From Parapusillimonas granuli (GTDB taxonomy: Bacteria; Pseudomonadota; Gammaproteobacteria; Burkholderiales; Burkholderiaceae_B): DNA of 64,000 nt. Positions 35,598-44,149 of the stretch are shown here, piece by piece. The DNA is taken from assembly GCF_013416525.1 (NCBI RefSeq), contig NZ_JACCEM010000002.1:124001-188000 (forward strand), in the 5' to 3' direction. Below the pieces are notes generated by a model. The model was given only the letters and a program-made list of their open reading frames with translations. It searched no databases and was not told the DNA's origin. A program made the translations under genes and the position numbers. How positions within the stretch are numbered: the stretch's first letter is position 1; each line of letters opens with the position of its first letter.

Positions 35598-36103
35598 AGC
35601 ACGGCTCGCCCCTCTTCGCCTGTCATGGCATGCCGCTGGCCGGCCTGGGCATGCTCGCCGGCATGGCGGCGGACGCCGGGCAAGGCGGCTTCATCCTGCT
35701 GGCCGATCTATGCGCCGGGCCTCGGCCGCCGGGCTTCCTCGATCTCCTGCGCCTGCACTGGCTGTGCCTGCCCTTCATGCATGCTGGGATGGTGGTCGCC
35801 GGCCTGCTGGCGGCGGCCCTGGCCCCGGGGCGGGCGCCCGGCGCCGCGGAGGCCGCCCGGCGGGTGCTGGCCGGCCTGTCCAGTTCCGCCTGGATGATTC
35901 TCGGCATGAATCTGGGCGGCCATCTTCTGCTCCGGTCCTGGTTTCCCCTTGAAGACACCGGCGGCGCCGCCCCGATGGCGGCGGCGATGACGGCGGGCAT
36001 GGCGGCCGCCATGCTTGCCTGGGCCCGGTTGAGCCGCTTGTGCGGCCCGCGCCCGGCGCCGCGCCGACCGAAACACCCATTACACGACGAGGCGCTTCCA
36101 TGA
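35594..36103 (+). CDS. Small integral membrane protein of the cox cluster
   Basis: 169 residues from the ATG at 35594, with ATGA overlaps at both ends, so it is clearly part of the operon. I see four hydrophobic stretches: about 10-40 (LAGLGMLAGMAADAGQGGF), 55-80 (LPFMHAGMVVAGLLAAALA), 95-115 (SSSAWMILGMNLGGHLL) and 128-148 (AAAMTAGMAAAMLAWARL). It is rich in Met and His (CHGM, HWLCLPFMHAGM, HLLL). I do not recognise the family; it is not an obvious CoxB, CoxC, CoxH or CoxK. A metal- or quinone-related membrane role is only a guess. Confidence 0.8.
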   Translation: MKHGSPLFACHGMPLAGLGMLAGMAADAGQGGFILLADLCAGPRPPGFLDLLRLHWLCLPFMHAGMVVAGLLAAALAPGRAPGAAEAARRVLAGLSSSAWMILGMNLGGHLLLRSWFPLEDTGGAAPMAAAMTAGMAAAMLAWARLSRLCGPRPAPRRPKHPLHDEALP

Positions 36104-37182
36104 ACAGCACCGATCTATCCGTACTGGCCCGCTGCATCGGCTGGCTGGAAGCCGGCCGCCGCGCGGCCCTGGTCACCGTCGTCCGCACCTGGGGGTCGGC
36201 GCCCAGGCCCGAGGGCGCCTGGCTGGCCATCCGCGACGACGGGCAGATCTTCGGCTCGGTTTCGGGCGGCTGCATCGAAGACGACCTGGTCCACCGGGTG
36301 CGGCACGAGGGCTTGCTGGACGCCGATGCCCCGAGCTGCGTGGTCTACGGCGTGGCCAAGGAAGACGCCGCCAGATTCGGGCTTCCCTGCGGCGGCACGC
36401 TGGAACTGGTCGTCGAGCCGCGGCCGGACCTGGACTTGCTGCGCGCCCTGCTGCGGCGCATCCAGGCCAAGCGCATCACGCTGCGCGAGCTGGACGTCCG
36501 CGACGGCGCCTGCCTGCTGCGCGACGCCGACCGGTCGGCCAGGCCGGAATTCGATGGCGTGACGATGCGCTCGGTCTACGGCCCGCGATGGCGGCTGGTC
36601 CTGATCGGAGCCGGGGAATTGTCCCAATGCGTGGCGCAGATCGCCATGGGCGCCGACTATGAGGTGGTCGTCATCGATCCTCGTGAAGAGTTCCTGAGCG
36701 GCTTTCTGGTTCCCGGCGCGACGCTGATCCAGGGGATGCCCGACGATGCCCTGCTCGAGCTGGACGTCGATGCGCATACGGCCATCGTGGCGCTGACGCA
36801 TGACCCGAAGCTGGACGACATGGCGCTGCTCGAGGCGCTGAAGTCGGCGGCCTTCTATGTAGGCGCGCTGGGCAGCCGGCGCAATACCAGAAGCCGCAAG
36901 GCCCGCCTGCTGGACTTCGATCTCTGCCCGGATGAGGTGGAGCGGCTGCATGGGCCGACGGGGCTGTACCTGGGCGCGCGGACACCCGCGGAGATCGCAA
37001 TCGCGATACTGGCGGAGCTGACCTGCGTCAAATACCGGGTGCCGGTGCTGCAGAAGCGCGAGATCCCGGGCGCGGAGCTATGGCGCCGGCATGCGGGGCT
37101 TGCCGGCGAGGCCGGCGCCGATGGGGCCGCGGGTGTCCCGGGGGGCGGTTGCAGCGCCCCGTCAGTTCAGTTCCGTGAGTAA
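36100..37182 (+). CDS. coxI: CoxI, XdhC/CoxI-family Mo-cofactor maturation protein
   Basis: 360 residues from the ATG at 36100. The N-terminal XdhC_CoxI part shows VRTWGSAPRPEGAWLAI and GSVSGGCIEDDLVHRV. The C-terminal Rossmann part shows LVLIGAGELSQCVAQIA, ALTHDPKLDDMALLEAL and FYVGALGSRRNTRSRKARLL. This is the full-length two-domain form that binds the Mo cofactor and helps sulphurylate and insert it. The last 21 bases overlap the convergent M20 peptidase gene. Confidence 0.9.
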   Translation: MNSTDLSVLARCIGWLEAGRRAALVTVVRTWGSAPRPEGAWLAIRDDGQIFGSVSGGCIEDDLVHRVRHEGLLDADAPSCVVYGVAKEDAARFGLPCGGTLELVVEPRPDLDLLRALLRRIQAKRITLRELDVRDGACLLRDADRSARPEFDGVTMRSVYGPRWRLVLIGAGELSQCVAQIAMGADYEVVVIDPREEFLSGFLVPGATLIQGMPDDALLELDVDAHTAIVALTHDPKLDDMALLEALKSAAFYVGALGSRRNTRSRKARLLDFDLCPDEVERLHGPTGLYLGARTPAEIAIAILAELTCVKYRVPVLQKREIPGAELWRRHAGLAGEAGADGAAGVPGGGCSAPSVQFRE

Positions 37183-38289
37183 CAAGCGCCAGAACTCCAG
37201 CCTTTTTCCCAGCGTCGACACCAGGACATGCTCTTGCAGAGTATGGGCGCCATCGCCGTCCGCGCCGATGCCGTCGATGGTGGGAACACCCAGAGCGGCC
37301 GTGAAATTCGCATCGCTGCCGCCGCCCGTCATGGGCGCCTCGTCCAGCTGGAAGCCGGCGCGCCGCGCGCAGCCCTGGGCCACGGCGAGCAGCTGCGCCG
37401 TGCCTTCGCTGCGCGTCATCGGCGGACGGTTCAGCTCCGCCTTCACGATCAGTTCGACATCGGGATCGACGGCCGTCAGCGCCCGGATCCGGGACAGGAC
37501 CAGTTCCGCCGCTTCCCGGTCCGGGACCCGGAAGTCCACGACCGCGCGGCATTCGCCCGGGACGACGTTGGTGGCGGTTCCGCCGTTCAGCGTGCCGACG
37601 CTGACGGTGATGCCCCGCGCATAATCGGTCATGGCTTCCAGCGCCAGCACCTGATGCGCCATCTCCTTGATCGCGCTGCGCCCTTTTTCATGGGCGACGC
37701 CGGCGTGCGCCGGCCTGCCGCGCGCGGTCAGCCTGGCCATGCCGGTGCCCTTGCGCGCCGTCACGCAGCGGCCTCCTTCGGCGCGCGCCGGTTCGGTCAC
37801 CAGCACGCAGCGGGCGCCGGCGGCGTGGCGTTCGATGCTGGCCCGCGAGGCGTGGCTGCCGGTTTCCTCGTCCGGTGAAAACAGATAATCGACGGGCAGC
37901 GCGGTGCCGCCGTTCGCCGTCGCCTGCCCCAGGGCGGCCAGGGCGAGATAGGCGCCGGCCTTCATGTCGTAGGTGCCGGGGCCGTACAAGCGGTCGCCTT
38001 CGATGCGGATCGGATTCTGGCTCAGGGTGCCAACGGGATGCACGGTGTCCAGGTGCGCCAGGATCAAGATGCCGGCCCGCTCGTCCCCGGGCTTGCGATT
38101 GCTGACGCGCAGCAGGGGGCCGACGTCGCCGTCCAGGGTTTCGATGCAGGCATTCAAGCCCAGCCGGCGCGCTTGCCGCTCGGCCATCCGCATCATCTGC
38201 CCGACCCGCTCGGGGTCGTGCGTCGGCGATTCCAGCCGCACCCATTCCTCGATGCCGGCAACGAGGCTTTCCGTGGTTTCCCTGTTCAT
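37162..38289 (-). CDS. M20-family zinc peptidase (carboxypeptidase G2-like)
   Basis: 375 residues from the ATG at 38289, preceded by GGAAGG; an ATG four codons earlier lacks a ribosome site. Zinc ligands: His in ILAHLDTVHP, Asp in YGPGTYDMKAG, the Glu pair in DEETGSH, and a late histidine in GDGAHTLQEH. The dimerisation-domain TGMARLTARGRPAHAG is also present. It releases a C-terminal amino acid from a small N-acyl or peptide substrate. A LysR gene is divergent from it 149 bases away. Confidence 0.9.
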   Translation of the reverse strand: MNRETTESLVAGIEEWVRLESPTHDPERVGQMMRMAERQARRLGLNACIETLDGDVGPLLRVSNRKPGDERAGILILAHLDTVHPVGTLSQNPIRIEGDRLYGPGTYDMKAGAYLALAALGQATANGGTALPVDYLFSPDEETGSHASRASIERHAAGARCVLVTEPARAEGGRCVTARKGTGMARLTARGRPAHAGVAHEKGRSAIKEMAHQVLALEAMTDYARGITVSVGTLNGGTATNVVPGECRAVVDFRVPDREAAELVLSRIRALTAVDPDVELIVKAELNRPPMTRSEGTAQLLAVAQGCARRAGFQLDEAPMTGGGSDANFTAALGVPTIDGIGADGDGAHTLQEHVLVSTLGKRLEFWRLLLTELN

Positions 38290-38438
38290 TGCACCTTCCA
38301 TGTGAAGTTAAATGCGCCCAAGCAAGACGCATGGCGCCGCGCGCCGCCCATTCTACCTTCGACCCGGCCCAGGCACCGCGCCGCGGGCTTCCGGCTTGCA
38401 TTACACTCATATCAAATAAACTGAAGGATGACGGCGCC

Positions 38439-39347
38439 ATGGCGTTCACGACGGAAAACGTCAAGGTCTTTCTTGCCGTGCTGGACACGGGCAGTTTCTC
38501 GGCCGCCGCCCGCCGGCTCGGCCGGGTGCCGTCCGCGGTCAGCATGATGATCGCCCAGCTCGAGGCGGAGCTGGACCTGCCCCTGTTCGACCGCTCGGGC
38601 CGCGAGCCGCGCCCCACCAGCGCCGCGCTTGCCCTGGAACCGCAGGCGCGGCAATTGGCGGGGCAGCTGCGGCAATTGCAGACCCATGCGCTCGCGCTGC
38701 ACAAGGGGCTGGAAAGCCGCCTGACGCTGGCGATTGCGCCCGAACTGCTGTCGGCGCCCTGGAACGATCCGCTCGCCCTGCTTTCCAGCGAGTTTCCCTC
38801 GCTCGAAGTGGAGGTCCTGTCGGCGCCGCAGGCCGATGCGCTGCGCATGCTTCAGCAGGGGTCAGCCCAGCTGGCCATCGTGTTCGAGCGCCCGGGCACC
38901 GACGAACACGAAGCCTTCCAGGAGTTCAGCAGCGAAATCCTGGTCGCCGTCATCGCGCCCGGGCATCCGGTGTTCTCGAACGGCCGCAAGATGCCGCGCC
39001 AGGAAGACCTGATCGACGTCCGGCAGATCATCGTCGCGAGCCGCGACGGGCACGACACCGATCCGCGCATGGTCGTGTCGCGGCAGACATGGCGCACCGA
39101 CAACTACCTGGCCACCCTGAGCCTGGTGCGGACGGGGCTGGGCTGGGCCTATCTTCCGCGTTCCCTGGTGAAGCCGCTGACCGACAGCGGGGCCCTCGCC
39201 GAAATCACTTTCGAGAACATCAGCAACCAGCTGCAGCTGTGGGTGGACATCGTCTGGCTGCGGGACCGCCCCTTGGGCTTGGGCGCGCGGCGCTTCATCG
39301 AGCTGGTCCGGCAGCTGCGCGGCCCGCGCCAGGTCGGCGGTCAATAG
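38439..39347 (+). CDS. LysR-family transcriptional regulator
   Basis: 302 residues from the ATG at 38439. DNA-binding helix-turn-helix: VKVFLAVLDTGSFSAAARRL / VPSAVSMMIAQLEAELDLPLFDRS, followed by the usual effector domain. It is divergent from the M20 peptidase gene and overlaps the convergent PACE-family gene by 7 bases, so either could be its target. The divergent peptidase is the more conventional one, but aceI-type efflux genes are also known to have LysR regulators. Confidence 0.9.
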   Translation: MAFTTENVKVFLAVLDTGSFSAAARRLGRVPSAVSMMIAQLEAELDLPLFDRSGREPRPTSAALALEPQARQLAGQLRQLQTHALALHKGLESRLTLAIAPELLSAPWNDPLALLSSEFPSLEVEVLSAPQADALRMLQQGSAQLAIVFERPGTDEHEAFQEFSSEILVAVIAPGHPVFSNGRKMPRQEDLIDVRQIIVASRDGHDTDPRMVVSRQTWRTDNYLATLSLVRTGLGWAYLPRSLVKPLTDSGALAEITFENISNQLQLWVDIVWLRDRPLGLGARRFIELVRQLRGPRQVGGQ

Positions 39348-39823
39348 CTTTTGGCGGCCGGGCCGGCGCAGCGCGCGGCCGAACCGGATTTCGCGGAAGA
39401 TCCCGCCGGCATGGCCGATGCGGGCAGCCCGAAGACCTTGTCGAAAACCAGGCTGAACACAAAGGTGTAGACCAGGAAGAACACGATGAAGCCCAGGTCC
39501 AGGACGAAGGCTTCCCACCAGGAGACCTCCAGCCACCACGCGAAAAAGGGCACGAACGCCACGATGAGGCCGCCCTCGAAGCCGATGGCGTGCGCCACGC
39601 GGCGCCCGACGCTGCGGCCCTTGACGGCCTGGCGCGATTCCCAGAATTCAAAGACGGCATTCCAGACCAGGTTCCAGGCCACGGCGATCAAGGACGCGGC
39701 GACGGCCGCGACGCCCGCCTGCCCCGGCGCGTGCCCGAGCATCGCCAGCGCGACGCTGGTCAGGATGACGGCGATGAATTCATAAAGCGACACATAAACC
39801 ACCCTGCGCTTGAGGCCCTGCAT
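39341..39823 (-). CDS. PACE-family (AceI-like) efflux transporter
   Basis: 160 residues with four membrane segments arranged as two transmembrane pairs: YEFIAVILTSVALAMLG, AASLIAVAWNLVWNAVFEFWE, EGGLIVAFVPFFAWWLEVSWW and AFVLDLGFIVFFLVYTFVFS. Glu15 lies in the first helix, matching the essential Glu15 of the chlorhexidine exporter AceI. The C-terminal 25 residues are an Ala/Ser/Gly-rich tail not typical of AceI. It probably exports biocides or polyamines in exchange for protons. Confidence 0.88.
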   Translation of the reverse strand: MQGLKRRVVYVSLYEFIAVILTSVALAMLGHAPGQAGVAAVAASLIAVAWNLVWNAVFEFWESRQAVKGRSVGRRVAHAIGFEGGLIVAFVPFFAWWLEVSWWEAFVLDLGFIVFFLVYTFVFSLVFDKVFGLPASAMPAGSSAKSGSAARCAGPAAKSY

Positions 39824-39943
39824 GCTGCGACTCCGTGAAAAACTCGACTGAACCGTGAAAATATATCTTTGCGAGCATGCAAAAAAAAGTCAGCTTCTAT
39901 CAGTTTTACTGAAAGATCGTGGAATCAACGGGTTTATCCCCTA

Positions 39944-39972
39944 TTGAATTTATTGCGCAATCCGGCTACGCT
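39944..39972 (+). promoter_or_regulatory. Likely promoter of the glycine riboswitch transcript
   Basis: TTGAAT at 39944-39949 and TACGCT at 39967-39972 are separated by exactly 17 bases, placing a start site near 39979, shortly before the first aptamer. The -10 is a weak match to consensus. Nothing else resembling a gene is seen between 39824 and the riboswitch. Confidence 0.45.
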
Positions 39973-39998
39973 TGCGTCCGTTCACTATCGATCATGCA

Positions 39999-40170
39999 GA
40001 AGAGTCCGGCCACGCGCGCCGGCGCCGACGGAGCAACCGCCCCGGAAACTCTCAGGCCACAGGACTGCAAGGATCAGGACAATCTGGAGAGCGGCGCATT
40101 GGCGCCCACCGAAGGGGAACCCGGCGCACGCCCGGGTGAAACTCTCAGGTAAACGGACAGATGGGGCGTC
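39999..40170 (+). ncRNA. Tandem glycine riboswitch
   Basis: Two aptamers in a row. The first (about 39999-40083) has GGAAACTCTCAGGC and ACAGGACTG. The second (about 40084-40168) has CTGGAGAGC, CACCGAAGGGGAA and GTGAAACTCTCAGGTAAA, then GGACAGATGGGG. These are the conserved glycine-aptamer core sequences. After the second aptamer, GTCGCC and GGCGAC around 40168-40189 can form a hairpin before the GGAG ribosome site at 40201-40204, a possible expression platform. It controls the DadA-like gene starting at 40210. Confidence 0.92.
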
Positions 40171-40209
40171 GCCGTCATACGGTGGCGACCACATTTTCCT
40201 GGAGCTCTC

Positions 40210-41457
40210 ATGCACCACATCGCCGTCATCGGCGCCGGGATCACCGGCGTCACGTCCGCCTATGCCCTCGCCAAGCAGGGCTATTCCGTCACCGTCATCG
40301 ACCGCCTGCGCTACTGCGCCATGGAAACCTCGTACGCGAACGGCGGCCAGCTGTCGGCGTGCAACGCCGAAGTCTGGAACAGCACCTCGACCATCCTGAA
40401 GGGCATGCGCTGGATGCTGCGCCGCGACGCCCCGCTGCTGGTCAACCCCTCCCCGAACTGGCACAAGTATTCCTGGATGGCGGAATTCGTGCGCCACGTC
40501 GGCAATTATCGCGAGAACACGCTGCGCACCACGCGGCTGGCCATCGAGTCGCGCAAGCATCTGTTCAAGATGGCGGAAGACGAAGGCATAGCCTTCGACC
40601 TGGAAAGGCGCGGCATCCTGCACGTCTTCCACGACAAAAAAAGCTTCGAGGCCGGCCGCCGCGTCAATGCGCTATTGCGCGAAGGCGGCCTGGAGCGCCA
40701 CGAGGTCACGCCCGACGAAGCGCGCGACATCGAGCCCACGCTGACCACGGAATGCTACGGCGGCTTCTACACGCCGTCCGACGCCACGGGCGACATACAC
40801 AAGTTCACGCGCGGGCTCGCCCAGGCGTGCGAACGCAGGGGCGTCCAATTCCTGATGGACACGGAAGTCGACGGCATCGCTTCCGTCGGCCAAGTCCACA
40901 GGCTGAGCATCACGCGGGCAGCGGGGCCCATGGAGCGCCTGGACGCCGACGCCGTCATCGTCTGCGCCGGCACCGCCAGCCGGCGATTCGCCTCGATGCT
41001 GGGCGATCGCCTGAACATCTATCCGGTGAAGGGCTATTCCATCACGGTCGAGCTGGAAGACGAGCAAAGCGTCGCCGGCGCGCCCTGGGTCAGCCTGCTG
41101 GACGAGGAAGCCAAGATCGTGACCAGCCGGCTGGGGCGCGACCGCTTCCGCGTGGCGGGCACCGCCGAGTTCAACGGCTATAACAAAGACATCCGCGCCG
41201 ACAGGATACAGCCGCTGACGAACTGGGTCCGCCGCCATTTCTCGCAGGTCGATACCTCGCGCGTCATTCCCTGGGCGGGGCTGCGCCCCATGATGCCCGA
41301 CATGATGCCGCGGGTGATGGCGGGACGGCGGCCCGGCGTCTTCTACAACACGGGGCACGGGCACCTGGGGTGGACGCTCTCGGCGATCACGGCGCAGATG
41401 CTGGTCGACGAGATCGCCCGCGGCGCGGCGCCGGCACGGGTGGCGGTGCCGGCCTGA
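40210..41457 (+). CDS. DadA-like FAD-dependent D-amino acid/glycine dehydrogenase
   Basis: 415 residues. The FAD fold begins IAVIGAGITGVTSAYALAKQGYSVTVIDR, and DadA-type landmarks follow: ETSYANGGQLSACNAEVWN, and near the C-terminus GLRPMMPDMMPRVM and NTGHGHLGWTLS. DadA enzymes deaminate D-amino acids and pass electrons to quinones. Because the gene sits directly under a tandem glycine riboswitch, glycine or a related small amino acid is a likely substrate, giving glyoxylate and ammonia. It appears to be transcribed alone. Confidence 0.9.
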   Translation: MHHIAVIGAGITGVTSAYALAKQGYSVTVIDRLRYCAMETSYANGGQLSACNAEVWNSTSTILKGMRWMLRRDAPLLVNPSPNWHKYSWMAEFVRHVGNYRENTLRTTRLAIESRKHLFKMAEDEGIAFDLERRGILHVFHDKKSFEAGRRVNALLREGGLERHEVTPDEARDIEPTLTTECYGGFYTPSDATGDIHKFTRGLAQACERRGVQFLMDTEVDGIASVGQVHRLSITRAAGPMERLDADAVIVCAGTASRRFASMLGDRLNIYPVKGYSITVELEDEQSVAGAPWVSLLDEEAKIVTSRLGRDRFRVAGTAEFNGYNKDIRADRIQPLTNWVRRHFSQVDTSRVIPWAGLRPMMPDMMPRVMAGRRPGVFYNTGHGHLGWTLSAITAQMLVDEIARGAAPARVAVPA

Positions 41458-41560
41458 TTTCCGGGCGGTGTTTTATTTTGTAAGGCGCGGCTGCAATGCG
41501 CGGCGTGCACGGGAAACGGCGTAGTAAACTTTGCGCTTCATTTCCCGTGCCGAACCCATC

Positions 41561-42037
41561 ATGCTCGACGAGCGCTCTTTCCTTGCGCAGGTTTCGCGCC
41601 TGTCGCCACGCGGCAGGTCGGCGGCCAACGACGACGTCCACACCAATCCCTGTCTCAGTTGCGGCGCGTGCTGCGCGCATTTCAGGGTGTCCTTCTATTG
41701 CGGTGAAATCGCCGGCGAGGCCGGCGGCACGGTGCCGCCCGAGCTCGTGACGCAAGTCGGCCCCTTGCGCGCCTGCATGAAGGGCACCGAACACGGCGGG
41801 CAGCGCTGCGTCGCGCTGCGGGGGGAACTGGGGCGGGAAGGGATTCACTGCGCGATCTACGAGCAGCGCCCTTCGCCTTGCAGGGAGTTTCCGGCGTGGC
41901 TGGATGACGGCTCCCCGAATCCGGATTGCCGGCGCGTGCGCATGAAATTCGGCTTGCCGCCGTTGCCGGCGATCACGAAGGACGACGGACTGGATCCGGG
42001 GAATACGCCGCCGCAGCATGGGGACGTGGCGGCCTGA
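41561..42037 (+). CDS. YkgJ-family cysteine-cluster protein
   Basis: 158 residues from the ATG at 41561 ([16 protein letters not shown]); an in-frame ATG 10 codons earlier is possible. Cysteine motif [19 protein letters not shown] is followed by [22 protein letters not shown] and a final PDCRRVRM. This is the CxxCxxCC...CxxY-x-RPxxCR pattern of the YkgJ family, thought to bind zinc or an iron-sulphur cluster. The function is unknown. Confidence 0.87.
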   Translation: MLDERSFLAQVSRLSPRGRSAANDDVHTNPCLSCGACCAHFRVSFYCGEIAGEAGGTVPPELVTQVGPLRACMKGTEHGGQRCVALRGELGREGIHCAIYEQRPSPCREFPAWLDDGSPNPDCRRVRMKFGLPPLPAITKDDGLDPGNTPPQHGDVAA

Positions 42038-42062
42038 TCGCGGCGGCCCCCGCCTGCGCAAT

Positions 42063-42941
42063 TCACCGCGCCCAGGACGCCTCGGCCAGCACCGCCAGCG
42101 GCCCGGCCTTCCGGATGGGCCCCACCTGATCGGGATGCCTGACATACAAAGCGCCGGCGAAAGCCAGGGCATTGACCGACACCTCGTACGAATGCTCTTG
42201 CCGCCTCGGCACCAGCAGCATCCAGCCGTTCTGCACCAGCAGATTGCAAGGCGGCATCAACCCCTCCTCGTCCGGCTCCAGACCCAGCTTCGCGCATGCC
42301 AGGTCATAGGCGCGCGACATGCTGGCGGCCGACGCCTCGACATCGGCCGTGCGCTGCGCCAGCACGCGGGCGAACACATGCCGGACCGGCAGGACCCCGT
42401 GCTCCGCCAGCGACAGCTCGGGCGCATCGGCCGGCAAATGCGCGATCAGCGGGTCCAGGCTGGCGTTGCCGGGCGCCGCCGGCAGCCATTGCACGTGCTT
42501 GTGGCGCTGGCTGGCGCCCGCCGGCGCCCCGCCGTTGTAGAAACCCAGGCCGCCGGATTCCGACAGCAGGCTGGCCAGCACCCAGAAATCCTCATAGGCC
42601 AGCGGCAGCCGCTGTTCCTGGAATTCCCGGCGCGCCAGGACCAGGTGGCGGTCGCATACCGGGAATTTGTTCAGGATGGCGACATGGTGGTCGCCGAAGG
42701 GGCCGACCGTCAGCGCCGGCTCGGGCGACAGGAAGGGATTGAAATCCGGGTCGCGCGGGCCGCCCGGCATGACGGCGGGCTTGGCTTCGTCTTTCGCGGC
42801 CAGCGAAGCCAGCCAGCGGACCATGAACGGCAGGCCGCCGTCGGTGATTTCGATCTGTTCCGCCTGTATGGGCTGCAGCGCGCCCGATGCCAGCGCGGCG
42901 GCGGCGCGTTCATCAACGGCTTTCATGAATGCGGTCGTCAT
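42063..42941 (-). CDS. ATP adenylyltransferase/Ap4A phosphorylase-like protein
   Basis: 292 residues from the ATG at 42941, which has AGGGGGAAAGC upstream. The nucleotide-binding region includes VAILNKFPVCDRHLVLARREFQ and the HIT-like histidine motif GASQRHKHVQWLP. These match the APA1/APA2 family that phosphorolyses or makes diadenosine tetraphosphate. It is convergent with the YkgJ-like gene, with 25 bases between stops. Confidence 0.85.
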   Translation of the reverse strand: MTTAFMKAVDERAAAALASGALQPIQAEQIEITDGGLPFMVRWLASLAAKDEAKPAVMPGGPRDPDFNPFLSPEPALTVGPFGDHHVAILNKFPVCDRHLVLARREFQEQRLPLAYEDFWVLASLLSESGGLGFYNGGAPAGASQRHKHVQWLPAAPGNASLDPLIAHLPADAPELSLAEHGVLPVRHVFARVLAQRTADVEASAASMSRAYDLACAKLGLEPDEEGLMPPCNLLVQNGWMLLVPRRQEHSYEVSVNALAFAGALYVRHPDQVGPIRKAGPLAVLAEASWAR

Positions 42942-43016
42942 GCTTTCCCCCTGTTGCCGAGTGCTCACGCGGGCCATTGTACGGCGGGACCGGCCGTATC
43001 CGAAGCCGCCCGCGCT

Positions 43017-43043
43017 GGACCTCGTCAGCGTTGGCGGGCCCTA
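43017..43043. repeat. Stop-codon palindrome at the pirin gene end
   Basis: On the minus strand the pirin stop TAG runs straight into GGGCCCGCCAACGCTGACG. The flanking arms GGACC and GGGCCC and the central TCAGCGTTGGCG resemble the elements at 22811, 57358 and 61817, but pairing here is imperfect. Confidence 0.45.
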
Positions 43044-43922
43044 GACGAACTTGCCGGCCTGGTAGTCCGAGAAAGCGGCCATCAGCTCTTCCTTGGTGTT
43101 CATCACGAAGGGGCCGTACTGGGCGATGGGCTCGTGCAGGGGCATGCCCGCGATCAGCAGCGCGCGCGCCGGGCCCCGTGCCTCGATGACCACGCCGTCC
43201 GCGTCGGCATCGTTGGCGAGTATGGCCATGCGATGCAGTTCGACGGGCTTGCCGCCCACTTCCACCTGGCCCCGGTAGACATAGACGAAGGCGTTGGCGC
43301 CGGGCGCGATGGATTGCCGGAATTCGCCGGCGCCGTCGAAGTGGATGTCCAGATAAAGCGGCTCCGTCACCTCGCGCTGCATCGCGCCCTGCACGCCGTG
43401 GCTGCGCCCGGCGATGACGCGCGCCTTCACGCCTTGCGCCGGCGCGACCTCGGGGATGGCGTCGCTCTGGATGTCCTTGTACCAGGGCGCGACCATCTTG
43501 TTGCGGGCGGGCAGGTTCAGCCACAGCTGGAAGCCTTCCATGCTGCCCTCTTCCTGTTCGGGCAGCTCTGAATGCACCACCCCGCGGCCGGCGGTCATCC
43601 ATTGGACGCCGCCGTTCTGCAGCAGGCCTTCGTTGCCCGCGCTGTCGCGATGGCGCATGCGGCCCGAGATCATGTAGGTGATGGTTTCGAATCCACGGTG
43701 GGGATGATCGGGAAAGCCGCCGATATAGTCTTCAGGGTTGTCGGTGCCGAAGTTGTCGAGCATCAGGAAGGGGTCCAGCCGTTTCTGCAGGTCCTGGGTC
43801 AGGACGCGGGTCAGCTTGACGCCCGCGCCGTCGGACGTGGCCTGGCCGCGCAGCACGCGTTCGACGGGCCGCGGGCGGGTTACGGTTTCCTGCCGGGCAG
43901 GGATGGATGCGACGGTATTCAT
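43041..43922 (-). CDS. Pirin-family cupin protein
   Basis: 293 residues. The N-terminal cupin carries the metal ligands in GGFPDHPHRGFETITYMI, MRHRDSAG and GRGVVHSELPE. The C-terminal pirin domain includes AFVYVYRGQVEVGGKP and GPFVMNTKEELMAAFSDYQ. Pirins are non-haem iron proteins; some bacterial members act as quercetinases and others as redox regulators. It is transcribed away from the ABC importer operon. Confidence 0.93.
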   Translation of the reverse strand: MNTVASIPARQETVTRPRPVERVLRGQATSDGAGVKLTRVLTQDLQKRLDPFLMLDNFGTDNPEDYIGGFPDHPHRGFETITYMISGRMRHRDSAGNEGLLQNGGVQWMTAGRGVVHSELPEQEEGSMEGFQLWLNLPARNKMVAPWYKDIQSDAIPEVAPAQGVKARVIAGRSHGVQGAMQREVTEPLYLDIHFDGAGEFRQSIAPGANAFVYVYRGQVEVGGKPVELHRMAILANDADADGVVIEARGPARALLIAGMPLHEPIAQYGPFVMNTKEELMAAFSDYQAGKFV

Positions 43923-44149
43923 GGTGTTCTCCAGTGAATGGCTTGGGCGTCGCGGCCGCCGGGAGCAGCGGCCGCGACCTCGATGAATCGATTATAGATA
44001 GTTCCAGAACCGGCCATAAGCCACCAAACCTGCAAGTCATCGTTCCAAAATTGAAGCCAATTTTTGATTACCGCTGTCATATACAGACTTTTTTCTGTCA
44101 CAATCCGGGCATTCGAACATGACCTCCGGAGCGCGCTCCAAAAGATCTT
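43923..44149. promoter_or_regulatory. Divergent promoter region, pirin / ferric-type ABC importer
   Basis: A perfect -10 TATAAT for the pirin gene reads on the minus strand at 43991-43996, though its -35 is poor. On the importer side there are CTGT-CATAT-ACAG at 44074-44086, a further CTGTCA at 44095-44100 and the 12-base palindrome GGAGCGCGCTCC at 44128-44139. The region is AT-rich for this genome, as expected of a promoter. Confidence 0.45.

Noticed and set aside
33988-37182. XdhC-like genes as xanthine dehydrogenase chaperones
   Set aside because: There are no xdhA/xdhB genes; both lie in the cox operon, so CoxF/CoxI identities fit better.
44128-44139. Palindrome GGAGCGCGCTCC as the ribosome site of the ABC ATPase gene
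   Set aside because: The GGAG is 18 bases from the ATG, too far for normal function; it may be an operator or chance.
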